Notes: generated from the letters alone by a model not told the origin. DNA of 64,000 nt from an uncultured Bacilli bacterium (GCA_934129885.1 CAKOWU010000001.1:62001-126000), one strand, 5' to 3'. Shown: positions 40,561-49,563, counted from the stretch's first letter. Numbers and translations: made by a program.

Positions 40561-42372
40561 ATGTTAGTAACCAATTTAACGATGCTAATTTTGTTTAGTA
40601 TTCTTTACATGATTGGTGTATTATTTATTTACTTTTCAAAAACAAGATTAAAGAGTGAAGAAACGAAGATTTATTCTTTGTTGATAATTTCTAATATAAT
40701 TGGTTTGATTTTACAATTATTGTGTGATTTTGTTTCGTTTAAGTATGATCAATTATCTCCGACGTTTTGTGATTTAATTTTTAGGTTCTATTTAATATAT
40801 TTTGTAGTGTGGACAACTTTGATCTTTATATATTTGATAGAAATTACATTCAAAAATAAAGTGAAATTGATTAAAATGGCGGTTATAGGGGCCGTTATCG
40901 TAGGAATTGGTGCACTTATATTACCATATGAACTATATAGAAATATGATAGATAGAATATATTATACGCATCATGGTGCGGTTAGTTTAGTGTTTATATA
41001 CGCAGGAATAATTGGTACACTTATGTTTATTATATTGATACTTAAAAGAAAAAGCATAAGTAAAAGAAAGTCTATTCCACTGTGGATATTTATAATTTCT
41101 AGTTTATTACTTACGTATATACAAATGAAAAGGCCAGAACTTGTAATAATGGCAGCGATGGAAAGTTTCATATGTTGTATGATGTATTTTACTATTGAGA
41201 ACCCTGATGTTCAAATGATTTCTGAGTTATATAAAAATAAAAAGTTAATTGAAAGTTCAAACGAAGGAACTTCAAGATTTTTATTTAAATTAACACAAGA
41301 TATTAAAAGGCCTGCTTTTGAACTGAAGAAGATAAGTAATGAAATGTTACTAACTTCTGATACGGATAAACTTAAAGAATGTGCTGAATATATTAACAAT
41401 TATAGTAATCAACTTGATTATCTGATAAATGATGCTTTAAATCTTTCAAGTATGAATACTCAAAAGATAAAGGTATTTGACTCTAAATACAATATATACA
41501 GATTATTTAAAGAAATTAATATTCACAATGAAACTTTGGTACATAGTGGTGTTACATTTAAGGGTAACATTGATGAGAGTATTCCAACATATTTATATGG
41601 AGATTCTATTAAATTAAAGCAGATTATTAATTCTGTTATTAATAATTCTATTAAAAATACTAATAATGGCTTTATAAATTTTGATATTAGTTCTATTATC
41701 AAATACGATATTTGTAGATTATTTATTTCTGTTGAGGACTCTGGAAAAGGTATGGATATTGAAAAAATTAATGATCTTATGAGTTTAGATGATGACTCTA
41801 TGAATAGTATAGATGTAGATAAACTCCAAGATAAAAATAATTTAGATTATAAAGAGATTAAAAAACTTGTTAGTGTCCTTGGTGGTGCGGTTTTAATTAA
41901 AGGCGAAGAAGGAAAAGGTACAAATATAGTTATTACACTTGACCAAAAAATAGTTCCAAGTGAAGACGTGAAGATGGTGGAAAAGTTAGAAACATACGAA
42001 CAACTTTTACACAGTGGAATAAAATGCCTTGTTATTGATGAGGATGAAACGGAGCTTAAACATATTACTGACTTACTTAAAAGCGAAGATTATAATGTGG
42101 ATTCATCAGTGTTTGAGATGGACTGTATAGATAAACTTAATAAAAAAATGAAATATGATTTTATTATTTTAGACGACGAGATGCCTAATTATAATGCAAT
42201 AGATATTCTTAAAAAATTAAAGGAAAATAAAGACTTTAAAACTCCAGTTATAGTTATGATCAATGATAATAAAAATGGAATAAAACTTCAATATTTGAGA
42301 GATGGATTTTCTGATTATATTTTAAAAAGTAAATTAGATAGCGAGATCAAAAGAGTTACAAAGAGATTTTAA
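40561..42372 (+). CDS. Hybrid histidine-kinase-like membrane protein lacking the phosphoacceptor histidine
   Basis: 603 residues from the ATG at 40561 (GAGAGGTG upstream). About seven transmembrane helices to residue ~212; a dimerisation helix; a HATPase domain with N-box-like INSVINNSIKNT, G1 EDSGKGMD and G2 GEEGKGTNIVITL; and a C-terminal receiver domain with the acceptor Asp in FIILDDEMPNYNAIDIL and the Lys in DYILKSK. The H-box reads LTQDIKRPAF: the expected His is Gln246 (codon CAA at 41296). ATP-binding features persist, so it may be an ATP sensor or signal through another route. Partner of the upstream ligase gene by operon context. Confidence 0.85.
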   Translation: MLVTNLTMLILFSILYMIGVLFIYFSKTRLKSEETKIYSLLIISNIIGLILQLLCDFVSFKYDQLSPTFCDLIFRFYLIYFVVWTTLIFIYLIEITFKNKVKLIKMAVIGAVIVGIGALILPYELYRNMIDRIYYTHHGAVSLVFIYAGIIGTLMFIILILKRKSISKRKSIPLWIFIISSLLLTYIQMKRPELVIMAAMESFICCMMYFTIENPDVQMISELYKNKKLIESSNEGTSRFLFKLTQDIKRPAFELKKISNEMLLTSDTDKLKECAEYINNYSNQLDYLINDALNLSSMNTQKIKVFDSKYNIYRLFKEINIHNETLVHSGVTFKGNIDESIPTYLYGDSIKLKQIINSVINNSIKNTNNGFINFDISSIIKYDICRLFISVEDSGKGMDIEKINDLMSLDDDSMNSIDVDKLQDKNNLDYKEIKKLVSVLGGAVLIKGEEGKGTNIVITLDQKIVPSEDVKMVEKLETYEQLLHSGIKCLVIDEDETELKHITDLLKSEDYNVDSSVFEMDCIDKLNKKMKYDFIILDDEMPNYNAIDILKKLKENKDFKTPVIVMINDNKNGIKLQYLRDGFSDYILKSKLDSEIKRVTKRF

Positions 42373-42428
42373 CTCTTTTTCTTTACACTATTATTCGTAA
42401 AATAGGGTATTTTGTCGAACAGTTTATG

Positions 42429-42456
42429 TTTAATTTTTTAAAATGTGTGTTATAGT
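42429..42456 (+). promoter_or_regulatory. Probable promoter of the 57-residue ORF
   Basis: TATAGT (42451-42456) with a weak TTTAAT 16 bp upstream; 36 bp before the ATG. Confidence 0.45.
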
Positions 42457-42491
42457 AGAATTACGAGAAATATTAGAGAGGGAGAAAATAC

Positions 42492-42665
42492 ATGATTGCT
42501 AATAAAATAAAAGGTAGTATCATTGTTTTGTCGTTTTTAGTATTAATTGGAGTTCTTGGTGCAGTAGTTTATTATAAGTTTAGTATTATTGATTTTACAT
42601 ATTTATTATTTATAATTGGTTGTTTTTTCAGATATATTTATATTAAAACTCATGATGAACAATAA
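42492..42665 (+). CDS. Small two-helix membrane protein
   Basis: 57 residues, found by reading the gap after the kinase gene. Starts MIANKIKGSIIVLSFLVLIG; two hydrophobic helices (~9-27 and ~33-48) and a short polar tail (YIKTHDEQ). GAGAGGGAG lies 9 nt upstream, there is a promoter-like -10 and a perfect terminator right after. No homologue recognised. The complete set of signals argues for a real gene. Confidence 0.65.
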   Translation: MIANKIKGSIIVLSFLVLIGVLGAVVYYKFSIIDFTYLLFIIGCFFRYIYIKTHDEQ

Positions 42666-42674
42666 ATATGTATT

Positions 42675-42704
42675 AAAAGACTTTCCAACATGGAAAGTCT
42701 TTTT
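42675..42704. terminator. Perfect bidirectional terminator between the small ORF and the sortase gene
   Basis: AAAAGACTTTCC / GGAAAGTCTTTT, 12-bp stem with a 5-nt loop, T runs on both strands. Confidence 0.88.
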
Positions 42705-43281
42705 AGTATGGTTCTTTTAATATTAAGTTAGAAATCATTACTAGCTGTTTGTCTTTTTCTTTATCGCAGGTAGTCATTATTAACGTAGTGGTTTTGGGAC
42801 TTGTTATGGTTATTTTACCATTTTTATGTTCTTTATATTTATCACTTATTTGATATGTATATTTTATATTTTTATAATAAATATATACTTTATCATGAAC
42901 ATTTAGTTTATAAAGATTTTTAAAATACGAGATACTACTGGTACCGGAATGAGCGGCAAGGAAAAGGCTAGAGTTTTCTTTATCAGGCATGGATGAATTA
43001 TTTAATATTTGCACATGTTTTTCTACGGTATTATTATTTGATTTGGGGTCTACAAGGCCTGTTTTTAAATTTATTTTAGGTATTTCTATTATGGCAATAT
43101 AGTTTTCTTTAACTTGCTCTTTTTCGATTTCTATGGTGGTGTAAAAATTACTTATCATTTTATTTTCTATTTGTTTTTGGCTTTTATCTGAGCAATCTAT
43201 ATAGCCTATTATTAAGATAGATATGAATATTAGAAGTGTGCTTAATAGTCTTATTTTAAACGTGATCTTTTTTGTATTCAT
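42703..43281 (-). CDS. Sortase family transpeptidase
   Basis: 192 residues. N-terminal membrane anchor (residues ~11-28), then a sortase beta-barrel. His111 in LFLAAHSGTSSISYFKNL and Cys172 in TTLIMTTCDKEKD fit the catalytic pair. The Arg normally found a few residues after the Cys strand (R-L-V-type) is Gln179 here (KDKQLVMISN, codon CAG). Its 5' end overlaps the 3' end of the adhesin gene by 26 bp, so that adhesin is its likely substrate. Short distance from anchor to core suggests a class D/E-like or simple housekeeping enzyme; class is not certain. Confidence 0.85.
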   Translation of the reverse strand: MNTKKITFKIRLLSTLLIFISILIIGYIDCSDKSQKQIENKMISNFYTTIEIEKEQVKENYIAIIEIPKINLKTGLVDPKSNNNTVEKHVQILNNSSMPDKENSSLFLAAHSGTSSISYFKNLYKLNVHDKVYIYYKNIKYTYQISDKYKEHKNGKITITSPKTTTLIMTTCDKEKDKQLVMISNLILKEPY

Positions 43282-44785
43282 ATAACATCCCTAGGGCTCC
43301 TAATAGTAGCATTATGACCTGAAAAAACGGGCTATCTTTTTTAGTATTGGGAACTTCTACTGTTACGGGTATTTTAGTATTAGTCATATTTGCTTTGACT
43401 ATTTGACCATTTTCTAAAACTTCAAAGTATATTTTTTCATTTGATAATAGATATCCTGTGGCAGCGTTTTTTTCCACAATATAGTATTTACCTATAAACA
43501 GGTTATCAATGGTTACTCTACCCTGCTTATCTGTTTCATATGTTCCTACTAATCTATCATCTTCGGTAAAGATTTGAATTATTGTTTCTGGGACAGGGTT
43601 ACCATTTACATAATCTGTTTTGGTAAATTCTAGTTTACCTTTAGGCAAATAGTTTTGAAGATTTATTTCTTTTAATAGATTATCTTCTTTTGTTATTTCA
43701 AAGTAATGTTTTTCATTATTTACCATATTACCACCGCTAGATTCTCCTTCTATCAAAAAGTATTTACCATAATACAAATTAGAAAGGGTGGCAAGTCCAT
43801 TACTATCTGTGGTTAAGGAACTTATAAGGCTATATTTTTTATAGATTATATTACCTTTAGAGTCCTTTATATCTTCGTTTGCGTATAAAACGAATGTAAC
43901 ATTTGGTAAGGCAATTATGTTATATTTATATGAAGCATTATTTAGTTCTAATTGCTCACCTGTTTTGTTTATTTTTAGGGTTGCTCCATTACTTTTAATT
44001 TTGATATTAAATTTTTGTTTATTTGATATACGTAGTTTGGCGTATGTTTGGGTATTATTGTTATAATATATTACTGTACTTTTATTATCGTATGATGTTC
44101 TTTCAAAGGTTATTTCTTCATCATTAATTTCATTAGGTGTAAAGGTTATTTTTAAAGTATTATTTTCTTTTGTTATTTGATGTTTTCCATTATAGGAAAG
44201 GGTGTAGTCATTTAATACTCCGTTGGTGTCCTCTACAGTGATAGTTTGTCCCATACTGCCTTCTAATGTAGTGTACGCAAATGAAGGGACTGCTTTATAG
44301 TTTTTTATGAGGTTATTTATCTCATTTTTTTCTTTGGTAATATCTATTTCTTCACCAGCACCGTGGTTTTGGGTTGTGAATTTAACGCTGATATTTCTTA
44401 CCTTTTCCCAAATAAGTTCTTGGGCGGCCATCCAATATCTATCATTATCATGTCCTGGGTATTCTCTACCAAAATAGCCAGCAAGTTCAATATATTCTTT
44501 TTGTTCTTCACTTAGGTTGTAGAGGCTCCAGTCGGTGGTGGAGTTATATGTACGAGTTGTTATTTGTACCAGTGGCTCTATACAGTAAGCCAGTTCACCG
44601 TTCGCGTACAGTTTGGTAACGTAATTTGACATTACTTCTCCGGTGTTGTTATCACGCTGATAGAAATAAACCCCTTCTATCTTTTCAAAACTCATAGTTG
44701 TATCGTTTGCAGCGGCTTTTACGTGCGGTGATATTATGAGTACAGGAATTATTACTGCGAATAATTTTAATAATTTTTGTTTCAT
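43256..44785 (-). CDS. Thioester-domain/Cna-B surface adhesin with sortase signal
   Basis: 509 residues. Signal peptide (1-25, ending HVKAAA). Thioester domain with Cys68 (ELAYCIEP) and Gln122 (MAAQELIW), the residues that form the internal Cys-Gln thioester used for covalent host binding in streptococcal adhesins. Two Cna-B/SpaA-like domains follow (~285-375 and ~378-470; the second has VEKNAATGYLLSNE). C-terminal signal VPNTKKDS, hydrophobic helix and charged tail (YEYKKDHV), an LPxTG variant. Overlaps its sortase gene. Strong promoter upstream. Function as adhesin is by family. Confidence 0.88.
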   Translation of the reverse strand: MKQKLLKLFAVIIPVLIISPHVKAAANDTTMSFEKIEGVYFYQRDNNTGEVMSNYVTKLYANGELAYCIEPLVQITTRTYNSTTDWSLYNLSEEQKEYIELAGYFGREYPGHDNDRYWMAAQELIWEKVRNISVKFTTQNHGAGEEIDITKEKNEINNLIKNYKAVPSFAYTTLEGSMGQTITVEDTNGVLNDYTLSYNGKHQITKENNTLKITFTPNEINDEEITFERTSYDNKSTVIYYNNNTQTYAKLRISNKQKFNIKIKSNGATLKINKTGEQLELNNASYKYNIIALPNVTFVLYANEDIKDSKGNIIYKKYSLISSLTTDSNGLATLSNLYYGKYFLIEGESSGGNMVNNEKHYFEITKEDNLLKEINLQNYLPKGKLEFTKTDYVNGNPVPETIIQIFTEDDRLVGTYETDKQGRVTIDNLFIGKYYIVEKNAATGYLLSNEKIYFEVLENGQIVKANMTNTKIPVTVEVPNTKKDSPFFQVIMLLLGALGMLYEYKKDHV

Positions 44786-44826
44786 GTTTTTGTTTCTCCT
44801 TTAGCTGTTGTAGGTCCTACGAGCCA

Positions 44827-44855
44827 AATATATCACATGTTGTTTTTTGGGTCAA
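44827..44855 (-). promoter_or_regulatory. Promoter of the adhesin-sortase operon
   Basis: Minus strand TTGACC (44850-44855), 17-bp spacer, TATATT (44827-44832). Confidence 0.72.
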
Positions 44856-44867
44856 ATGGAGGTTTTA

Positions 44868-44879
44868 CCCAAATTTGGG
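44868..44879. promoter_or_regulatory. Palindrome upstream of the adhesin promoter
   Basis: CCCAAATTTGGG, a perfect 12-bp palindrome 12 bp upstream of the -35 hexamer, a typical place for an activator or upstream repressor site. Regulator unknown. Confidence 0.4.
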
Positions 44880-44971
44880 CAAAAAAAAGGAGCAATTCGG
44901 CATTTCTCTCTTAGGAAAATTTACTCAAATTGGCTCTTATTTTGTCTTCAATTTGGAAAATTAGCAGTTTT

Positions 44972-46477
44972 TCACATTGTTGGATTTGTGTCTGTTCCGA
45001 TAGGCATTCCTAATATATACCATCCTATTACTATTAGTATTAGGAGTACAGCGAATAAAAGAACTGACGGTAATATTTGTTTCAATGTTCCAAATACTGT
45101 TATTTTTACGCTTTCTTTTTTGTTATATTTTTCTAGGAATGCAAGCATTACGATAAAGTATATAAATAGTGGGGTTAGGCCTTTACCGATACTATCGGCG
45201 ATTTTAAATACAAATTGTGTGAAGTCTGGAGTTATGTTGGCTTTCATGAAAAGTGGTACAATAACTGGGGATGCGATTGTCCATTTTGTTGTTAGGTCTG
45301 GTATTAATATTGACATTAATATGATACCAATTATGGTTATTAATATTAATGGGATACCTGTAAATTCTAGGTTACCAATAAATGAGGTTATGAGGCTTGC
45401 GACTACTTCTCCTAGATTGGTATAGGTTAGTATACTGGTTAAAAGCGACATAAAGAACATTAAGATAAATATGTATCCTAGGTTATCAAATTCTTTTGAT
45501 AACCCTACACTAAAGTCATTTGTATCTTTGATATTTTTAGACATATAGCCATATATTCCAGAGCATACCATCATTACTACTAGGAACATAAATATAAAGG
45601 CATCATTAAAGGTTGAATTTCCCCCAAGTAACTGGGCAACGTAGTCTTTTTGGTCCATATCAAGAAGTACTCCACTTCCTGGTAGATTAGGGGTTATCAT
45701 ATATATAAATAAGATAATAAATAAGATAAATACTAGAGAACTTATAACTAGTCCTTTTTTTGAATAGTTATATTTTACGTCCTCTATAAGGGACTCTTTT
45801 ATTTTTGGTTTTAGGAATGTTTCTAGAATTATGGTTCCGATTATTGCGATTATAAATGTGGACGCTATCATGATAAATAGTGATGACCATGCATTAAATT
45901 GGTATGATGGGTCAACTGTTACGGCGGCGACTTTGGTAAGCAGGCCGAGTTGGTAGTCCTCATAGTTAAATACAAGGCCGGTACTATATCCTAGGGTTAT
46001 TCCGATAAATGTTACTAATATACCATAGACAGAGTTTTTACCTAAATACTGGTAGATAACGGCAGATAATGGTATTAATATTACATAACTATATGCGCCA
46101 AAGAATGATGATATAATGGCTATGAATAAAGTTAAAAATGTTATTATACCTGATTTTAGTCTTCTAAATTTGGTAAATATGACTTTGAATAAGCCACTTG
46201 TTTTACCGATGGAAATGGCCATTAATGATATTATGATTAATACTAATGGTTCAAATGCTCTAAAGTTATTTACAGGAGATGACAAGAAGTAATCAAGGCC
46301 GTCTTTAGATATGATGCTTTTGACTTTTGATGATGATTGTTCGATGGCACCATTTGTAATAGTTGTTATTTCTCCGCGCATTCCTATTGCAGAGGCGATA
46401 CTAGATATTAGTATTATAACAAATATTAATATTATAAGTGTTATAACTGGTCCAAATCGTTTTTTTTCTTTTTTCAT
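44972..46477 (-). CDS. AbgT-family transporter
   Basis: 501 residues, about 11-12 transmembrane helices with a large extracellular loop after the first helix (residues ~33-75). YSTGLVFNYEDYQLGLLTKV, TILTYTNLGEVVASLITSFI and the C-terminal GWYILGMPIG resemble AbgT proteins, which carry p-aminobenzoyl-glutamate or export sulfonamides. YfcC-type transporters are the near alternative. Last gene of parA-parB-mscS-DUF951-abgT on the same strand, 9 bp after DUF951. Confidence 0.78.
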   Translation of the reverse strand: MKKEKKRFGPVITLIILIFVIILISSIASAIGMRGEITTITNGAIEQSSSKVKSIISKDGLDYFLSSPVNNFRAFEPLVLIIISLMAISIGKTSGLFKVIFTKFRRLKSGIITFLTLFIAIISSFFGAYSYVILIPLSAVIYQYLGKNSVYGILVTFIGITLGYSTGLVFNYEDYQLGLLTKVAAVTVDPSYQFNAWSSLFIMIASTFIIAIIGTIILETFLKPKIKESLIEDVKYNYSKKGLVISSLVFILFIILFIYMITPNLPGSGVLLDMDQKDYVAQLLGGNSTFNDAFIFMFLVVMMVCSGIYGYMSKNIKDTNDFSVGLSKEFDNLGYIFILMFFMSLLTSILTYTNLGEVVASLITSFIGNLEFTGIPLILITIIGIILMSILIPDLTTKWTIASPVIVPLFMKANITPDFTQFVFKIADSIGKGLTPLFIYFIVMLAFLEKYNKKESVKITVFGTLKQILPSVLLFAVLLILIVIGWYILGMPIGTDTNPTM

Positions 46478-46486
46478 TTGGTCCTC

Positions 46487-46669
46487 CTACTGTATTATTT
46501 TTTTTAGTTTTTTGTTAAATTCTATACGTGGAAGCATAATACTTCTTCCGCATTTTAGACATTTTATTTTTATATCGGCCCCTACTCTTGTTATTTCCCA
46601 TTTATTTTCGCCACATGGATGGGCTTTTTTCATGGTTACGACTGTTCCTAGGCTATAGTTATTATTCAT
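46487..46669 (-). CDS. DUF951 small zinc-ribbon-like protein
   Basis: 60 residues. KKAHPCGENKWEITRVGADI then KCLKCGRSIMLPRIEF is the DUF951 signature with Cys residues arranged as a probable zinc site. Function unknown. In many Firmicutes it lies beside a mechanosensitive channel gene near parAB, as here; its start overlaps the mscS stop by 8 bp. Confidence 0.9.
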   Translation of the reverse strand: MNNNYSLGTVVTMKKAHPCGENKWEITRVGADIKIKCLKCGRSIMLPRIEFNKKLKKIIQ

Positions 46670-47453
46670 TATGAATCACCACCTGTGGATATGGAATTTC
46701 AATGTTAGATTCGTCGAATGCTAGTTTGACGGCTTTATTTACAGCACGCTTAAACGCTATATCTTGGGTTGGTTCACAGTCAGCGACTAGGCGATATATT
46801 ACAGCACTTTCGGCAAGGTCTTGTATTCCAAGTAATGTTACATCTGATGTTAGGTATGGTGTTGTTTTACTTAATGTTTCACAGACTTTTTGTAATACTT
46901 TTTCGGTTTTGTTTATATCTGCGGAATATGAAACTGTTATATCAACAATACATTTTGATGTTTGGGTACTGTAGTTGATTACTTCATTAATGTTTCTATT
47001 GGCGATTATTTTTACTTCACCAGAGTACGCTCTTATTTTTGTGTTTTTCATACCTAGTTCTATAACATCGCCTCTAAAGTCACCAATTTTTATATTATCG
47101 CCAACATCAAATTCGTTATTGACGATGATAGCAAATCCTGCGAGGAAGTCTTTTAGTATATCTTGAAGAGCAAGACCGGCGATAACACCTACTACTCCTA
47201 GGGACGCTATCATAGCTTTGGTATCGACACCCCAGACATCTAGCATTAATATTGTAGCGACTATTATAACTACGTATTTAATTATGTTGGTAATTAGATG
47301 CATGATGGTTATTGATTTTTTATGAAGTCCATATTTAGTACTAGCCTTAAACATTTTTTCGATAATTTGTTTTACTAGTAAATATACTAATATGGATATT
47401 ACTATTATAAAAATTGGAGATATTATTTCTTTTGTAAACAGGGTTTTTAACAT
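46662..47453 (-). CDS. mscS: Small-conductance mechanosensitive channel (MscS family)
   Basis: 263 residues. Three N-terminal helices, of which the third (ALQDILKDFLAGFAIIV region) is the pore helix, then the beta domain (FDVGDNIKIGDFRGDVIELG) and C-terminal alpha/beta domain ending IEIPYPQVVIH. Opens on membrane tension to release osmolytes during hypo-osmotic shock. The YkuT-like length fits Firmicutes. 4 bp after the parB stop. Confidence 0.95.
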   Translation of the reverse strand: MLKTLFTKEIISPIFIIVISILVYLLVKQIIEKMFKASTKYGLHKKSITIMHLITNIIKYVVIIVATILMLDVWGVDTKAMIASLGVVGVIAGLALQDILKDFLAGFAIIVNNEFDVGDNIKIGDFRGDVIELGMKNTKIRAYSGEVKIIANRNINEVINYSTQTSKCIVDITVSYSADINKTEKVLQKVCETLSKTTPYLTSDVTLLGIQDLAESAVIYRLVADCEPTQDIAFKRAVNKAVKLAFDESNIEIPYPQVVIHNE

Positions 47454-47457
47454 TTTA

Positions 47458-48330
47458 TCATTCCTTTATATCTAATATTTCGAGGATACGATTTAAATCA
47501 GCATTGTTAACAAAAGATATTATTATTTTTTTATCTTTTATTTTTACTTTGGTGTCTAGTTTTTCTCTAGCAATTTCTTCAACGTAAGCGTATTCTTTGG
47601 AGGTGCTTTTTCCTCTAGGGTGTGCTTTGGTTTCACTTATAGATTCTTCGGCGACCCTTACGGTCAGATTGCCGCTGACTATTTCATGGGCTCTTTTTAT
47701 CATTTCATCGGTGCTTTTTAATTTACTAAGGGCTCTAGCGTGTCCCATGGTAAGTTCTTTATTTACTACCATTTGTCTTACTTCGTCTGGTAGCCTTAAT
47801 ATACCGATGATGTTTGTGATATGACTACGACTTTTACTTACTCTTTTGGCCAGTTCATCTTGGGTTATGCCTAATTTTTCTATTAATTTTTTATAGGCTT
47901 CGGCTTCCTCTATGATGTTTAAGTCTTCTCTTTGAAGGTTTTCTAGGAGTGCTATTTCGGCCATCTTTTCATCTGATAATTGTCTTATGATGGCGGGTAT
48001 TGTTTTTTTGCCTGCGAGTTTACTGGCACGGAGTCTTCTTTCTCCGGCGATTAGTTCATAGCCTTTAATGCTTTTTTTGACAATTATTGGTTGAAATATG
48101 CCATTTTCCTTAATAGAGGCTGCAAGTTCTTCTAGTGCTTCTTCTTTAAAATAGGTTCTTGGCTGATATGGGTTAGGTCTTATTTCATCGACATTAAGTT
48201 CTACTATTTCTTCGCCTTTAGTTTCTTCATATATTTTTTTATCTATATTTTGGACGTTTTTTACGTTTAGGTTATCTAAATCAAATAGTTGTTCTAGTCC
48301 TTTTCCTAGTGCTCTTTTTTTAGTTTCCAT
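47458..48330 (-). CDS. parB: Chromosome partitioning protein ParB/Spo0J
   Basis: 290 residues. CTPase that loads on parS and recruits SMC. ParB/Srx N-domain with VDEIRPNPYQPRTYF and LIAGERRLRASKLAG (CTP-binding GERR box), central HTH (TQDELAKRVSKSRSHITNI, then GHARAL), C-terminal dimer domain. Overlaps parA by 11 bp. I found no full-consensus parS in the window. Confidence 0.96.
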   Translation of the reverse strand: METKKRALGKGLEQLFDLDNLNVKNVQNIDKKIYEETKGEEIVELNVDEIRPNPYQPRTYFKEEALEELAASIKENGIFQPIIVKKSIKGYELIAGERRLRASKLAGKKTIPAIIRQLSDEKMAEIALLENLQREDLNIIEEAEAYKKLIEKLGITQDELAKRVSKSRSHITNIIGILRLPDEVRQMVVNKELTMGHARALSKLKSTDEMIKRAHEIVSGNLTVRVAEESISETKAHPRGKSTSKEYAYVEEIAREKLDTKVKIKDKKIIISFVNNADLNRILEILDIKE

Positions 48331-49105
48331 TTCTACTTATCACCTCTTTGGCTAAATTTAAGTAAGCCTCTGAACCACGACTTTTTGGATCATAGGCAAT
48401 TATTGGTTTTCCATGGCTTGGAGATTCTGATAGTTTTACTAATCTTGGTATGATTGTGTCATATACTCTTTCTTTGAAGTAACTTTTTATGTCTTGTACC
48501 ACTTCTAGTCCTAGATTGGTTCTATTGTCAAGCATGGTTAAAAGTACTCCTTCGATATCTAGTGTTGGATTTAATGTTTTTTGTGCTAGCATGATGGAAT
48601 TTAAAAGTTGCATTATTCCTTCTAGGGCAAAAAATTCACACTGTACTGGTATTATAACGGAGTCTGCGGCTGTAAGGGCGTTTGTTGTTAATATACCAAG
48701 TGAAGGCGGACAATCTATTATTATGTAGTCAAACTTTTCTTTTGCGATATCTAGATGTTTTTTTAATTGACTATTTTTAGCAAACTGGTCATCTAGTCTA
48801 CTTTTTTCCATTAATTCTATATCGGCACCCGCTAATGAAATTGTGGCTGGAATGATATAGAGGTTTCTAAATTTTGTTTTTATTATTACTTCTTTTAGAC
48901 TAGCGGTATCTATCAATAGATCATATATACTATTTTGTATGTCGCCTTTTTCTATTCCTAGTCCGGTTGTACTATTACCTTGTGGATCTAAATCTATTAG
49001 GAGTGTTTTTCTACCAAGCACACCTAAAGATGCAGACAAGTTGATACTTGACGTTGTTTTTCCAACTCCACCTTTTTGATTTACTAATGCTATTACTTTT
49101 CCCAC
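48320..49105 (-). CDS. parA: Chromosome partitioning ATPase ParA/Soj
   Basis: 261 residues from a GTG at 49105, chosen because the family starts (M)GKVIALVNQKG and GGTGG sits 5 nt before; an ATG at 49117 overlaps that site. Deviant Walker A KGGVGKTTSS, Walker B YIIIDCPPSLG. Works with ParB in origin segregation and, in Bacillus, DnaA control. Presence of parAB usually indicates closeness to the replication origin, which fits dnaB-rplI and rlmH a few kb away. Confidence 0.95.
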   Translation of the reverse strand: MGKVIALVNQKGGVGKTTSSINLSASLGVLGRKTLLIDLDPQGNSTTGLGIEKGDIQNSIYDLLIDTASLKEVIIKTKFRNLYIIPATISLAGADIELMEKSRLDDQFAKNSQLKKHLDIAKEKFDYIIIDCPPSLGILTTNALTAADSVIIPVQCEFFALEGIMQLLNSIMLAQKTLNPTLDIEGVLLTMLDNRTNLGLEVVQDIKSYFKERVYDTIIPRLVKLSESPSHGKPIIAYDPKSRGSEAYLNLAKEVISRNGN

Positions 49106-49181
49106 TATTACCACCATTTTCTATAAATTATGCTAAATACATTTTATCATAATCTTGCTTATAAATCTATGTTTATCACTA

Positions 49182-49508
49182 TTACTTGTTTAATTTATTT
49201 ATCATTTTATCATATTCTTTATATAAATACTGTATATTGTTTTCTAAAAAGAAGTAATGTTTAATATAGAATATTAACATTACAAGGAGTATTAATACTA
49301 TATATATAAATAAATTTTGGGTTAATGATATATATAAGGATATTAATAAGAAGATAGCAAAGAATAATGTTACTAATAGATGCACCAATCTTTCGTGCTG
49401 AAAGAATTTTATTTTGGTTATATGGTTTTCTACATCTTCTTTAGTTATTTTTTGATTAAGTTTTTGTTCTACTTCTTTTTTATACTCATTTAAATAGTCT
49501 TTCATCAT
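49182..49508 (-). CDS. Hypothetical two-helix membrane protein
   Basis: 108 residues (an ATG at 49505 may be the start). A charged N-terminus (DYLNEYKKEVEQKLNQKI) with His-rich segment (FFQHERLVHLLVT), then two transmembrane helices (~43-60 and ~66-84) and a charged tail (EYDKMINKLNK). I recall similar short proteins in Clostridia but no function. Stands alone upstream of parA. Confidence 0.65.
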   Translation of the reverse strand: MMKDYLNEYKKEVEQKLNQKITKEDVENHITKIKFFQHERLVHLLVTLFFAIFLLISLYISLTQNLFIYIVLILLVMLIFYIKHYFFLENNIQYLYKEYDKMINKLNK

Positions 49509-49563
49509 ATCACCATATGTTAATTATATTACTTTTTTGGTATTTAGTAAATAATTACATGAT

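Noticed and set aside
44847..45425. 192-codon plus-strand frame opposite the AbgT gene
   Set aside because: It is antisense to a clear transporter gene, begins in its 3' intergenic region and has no family features.
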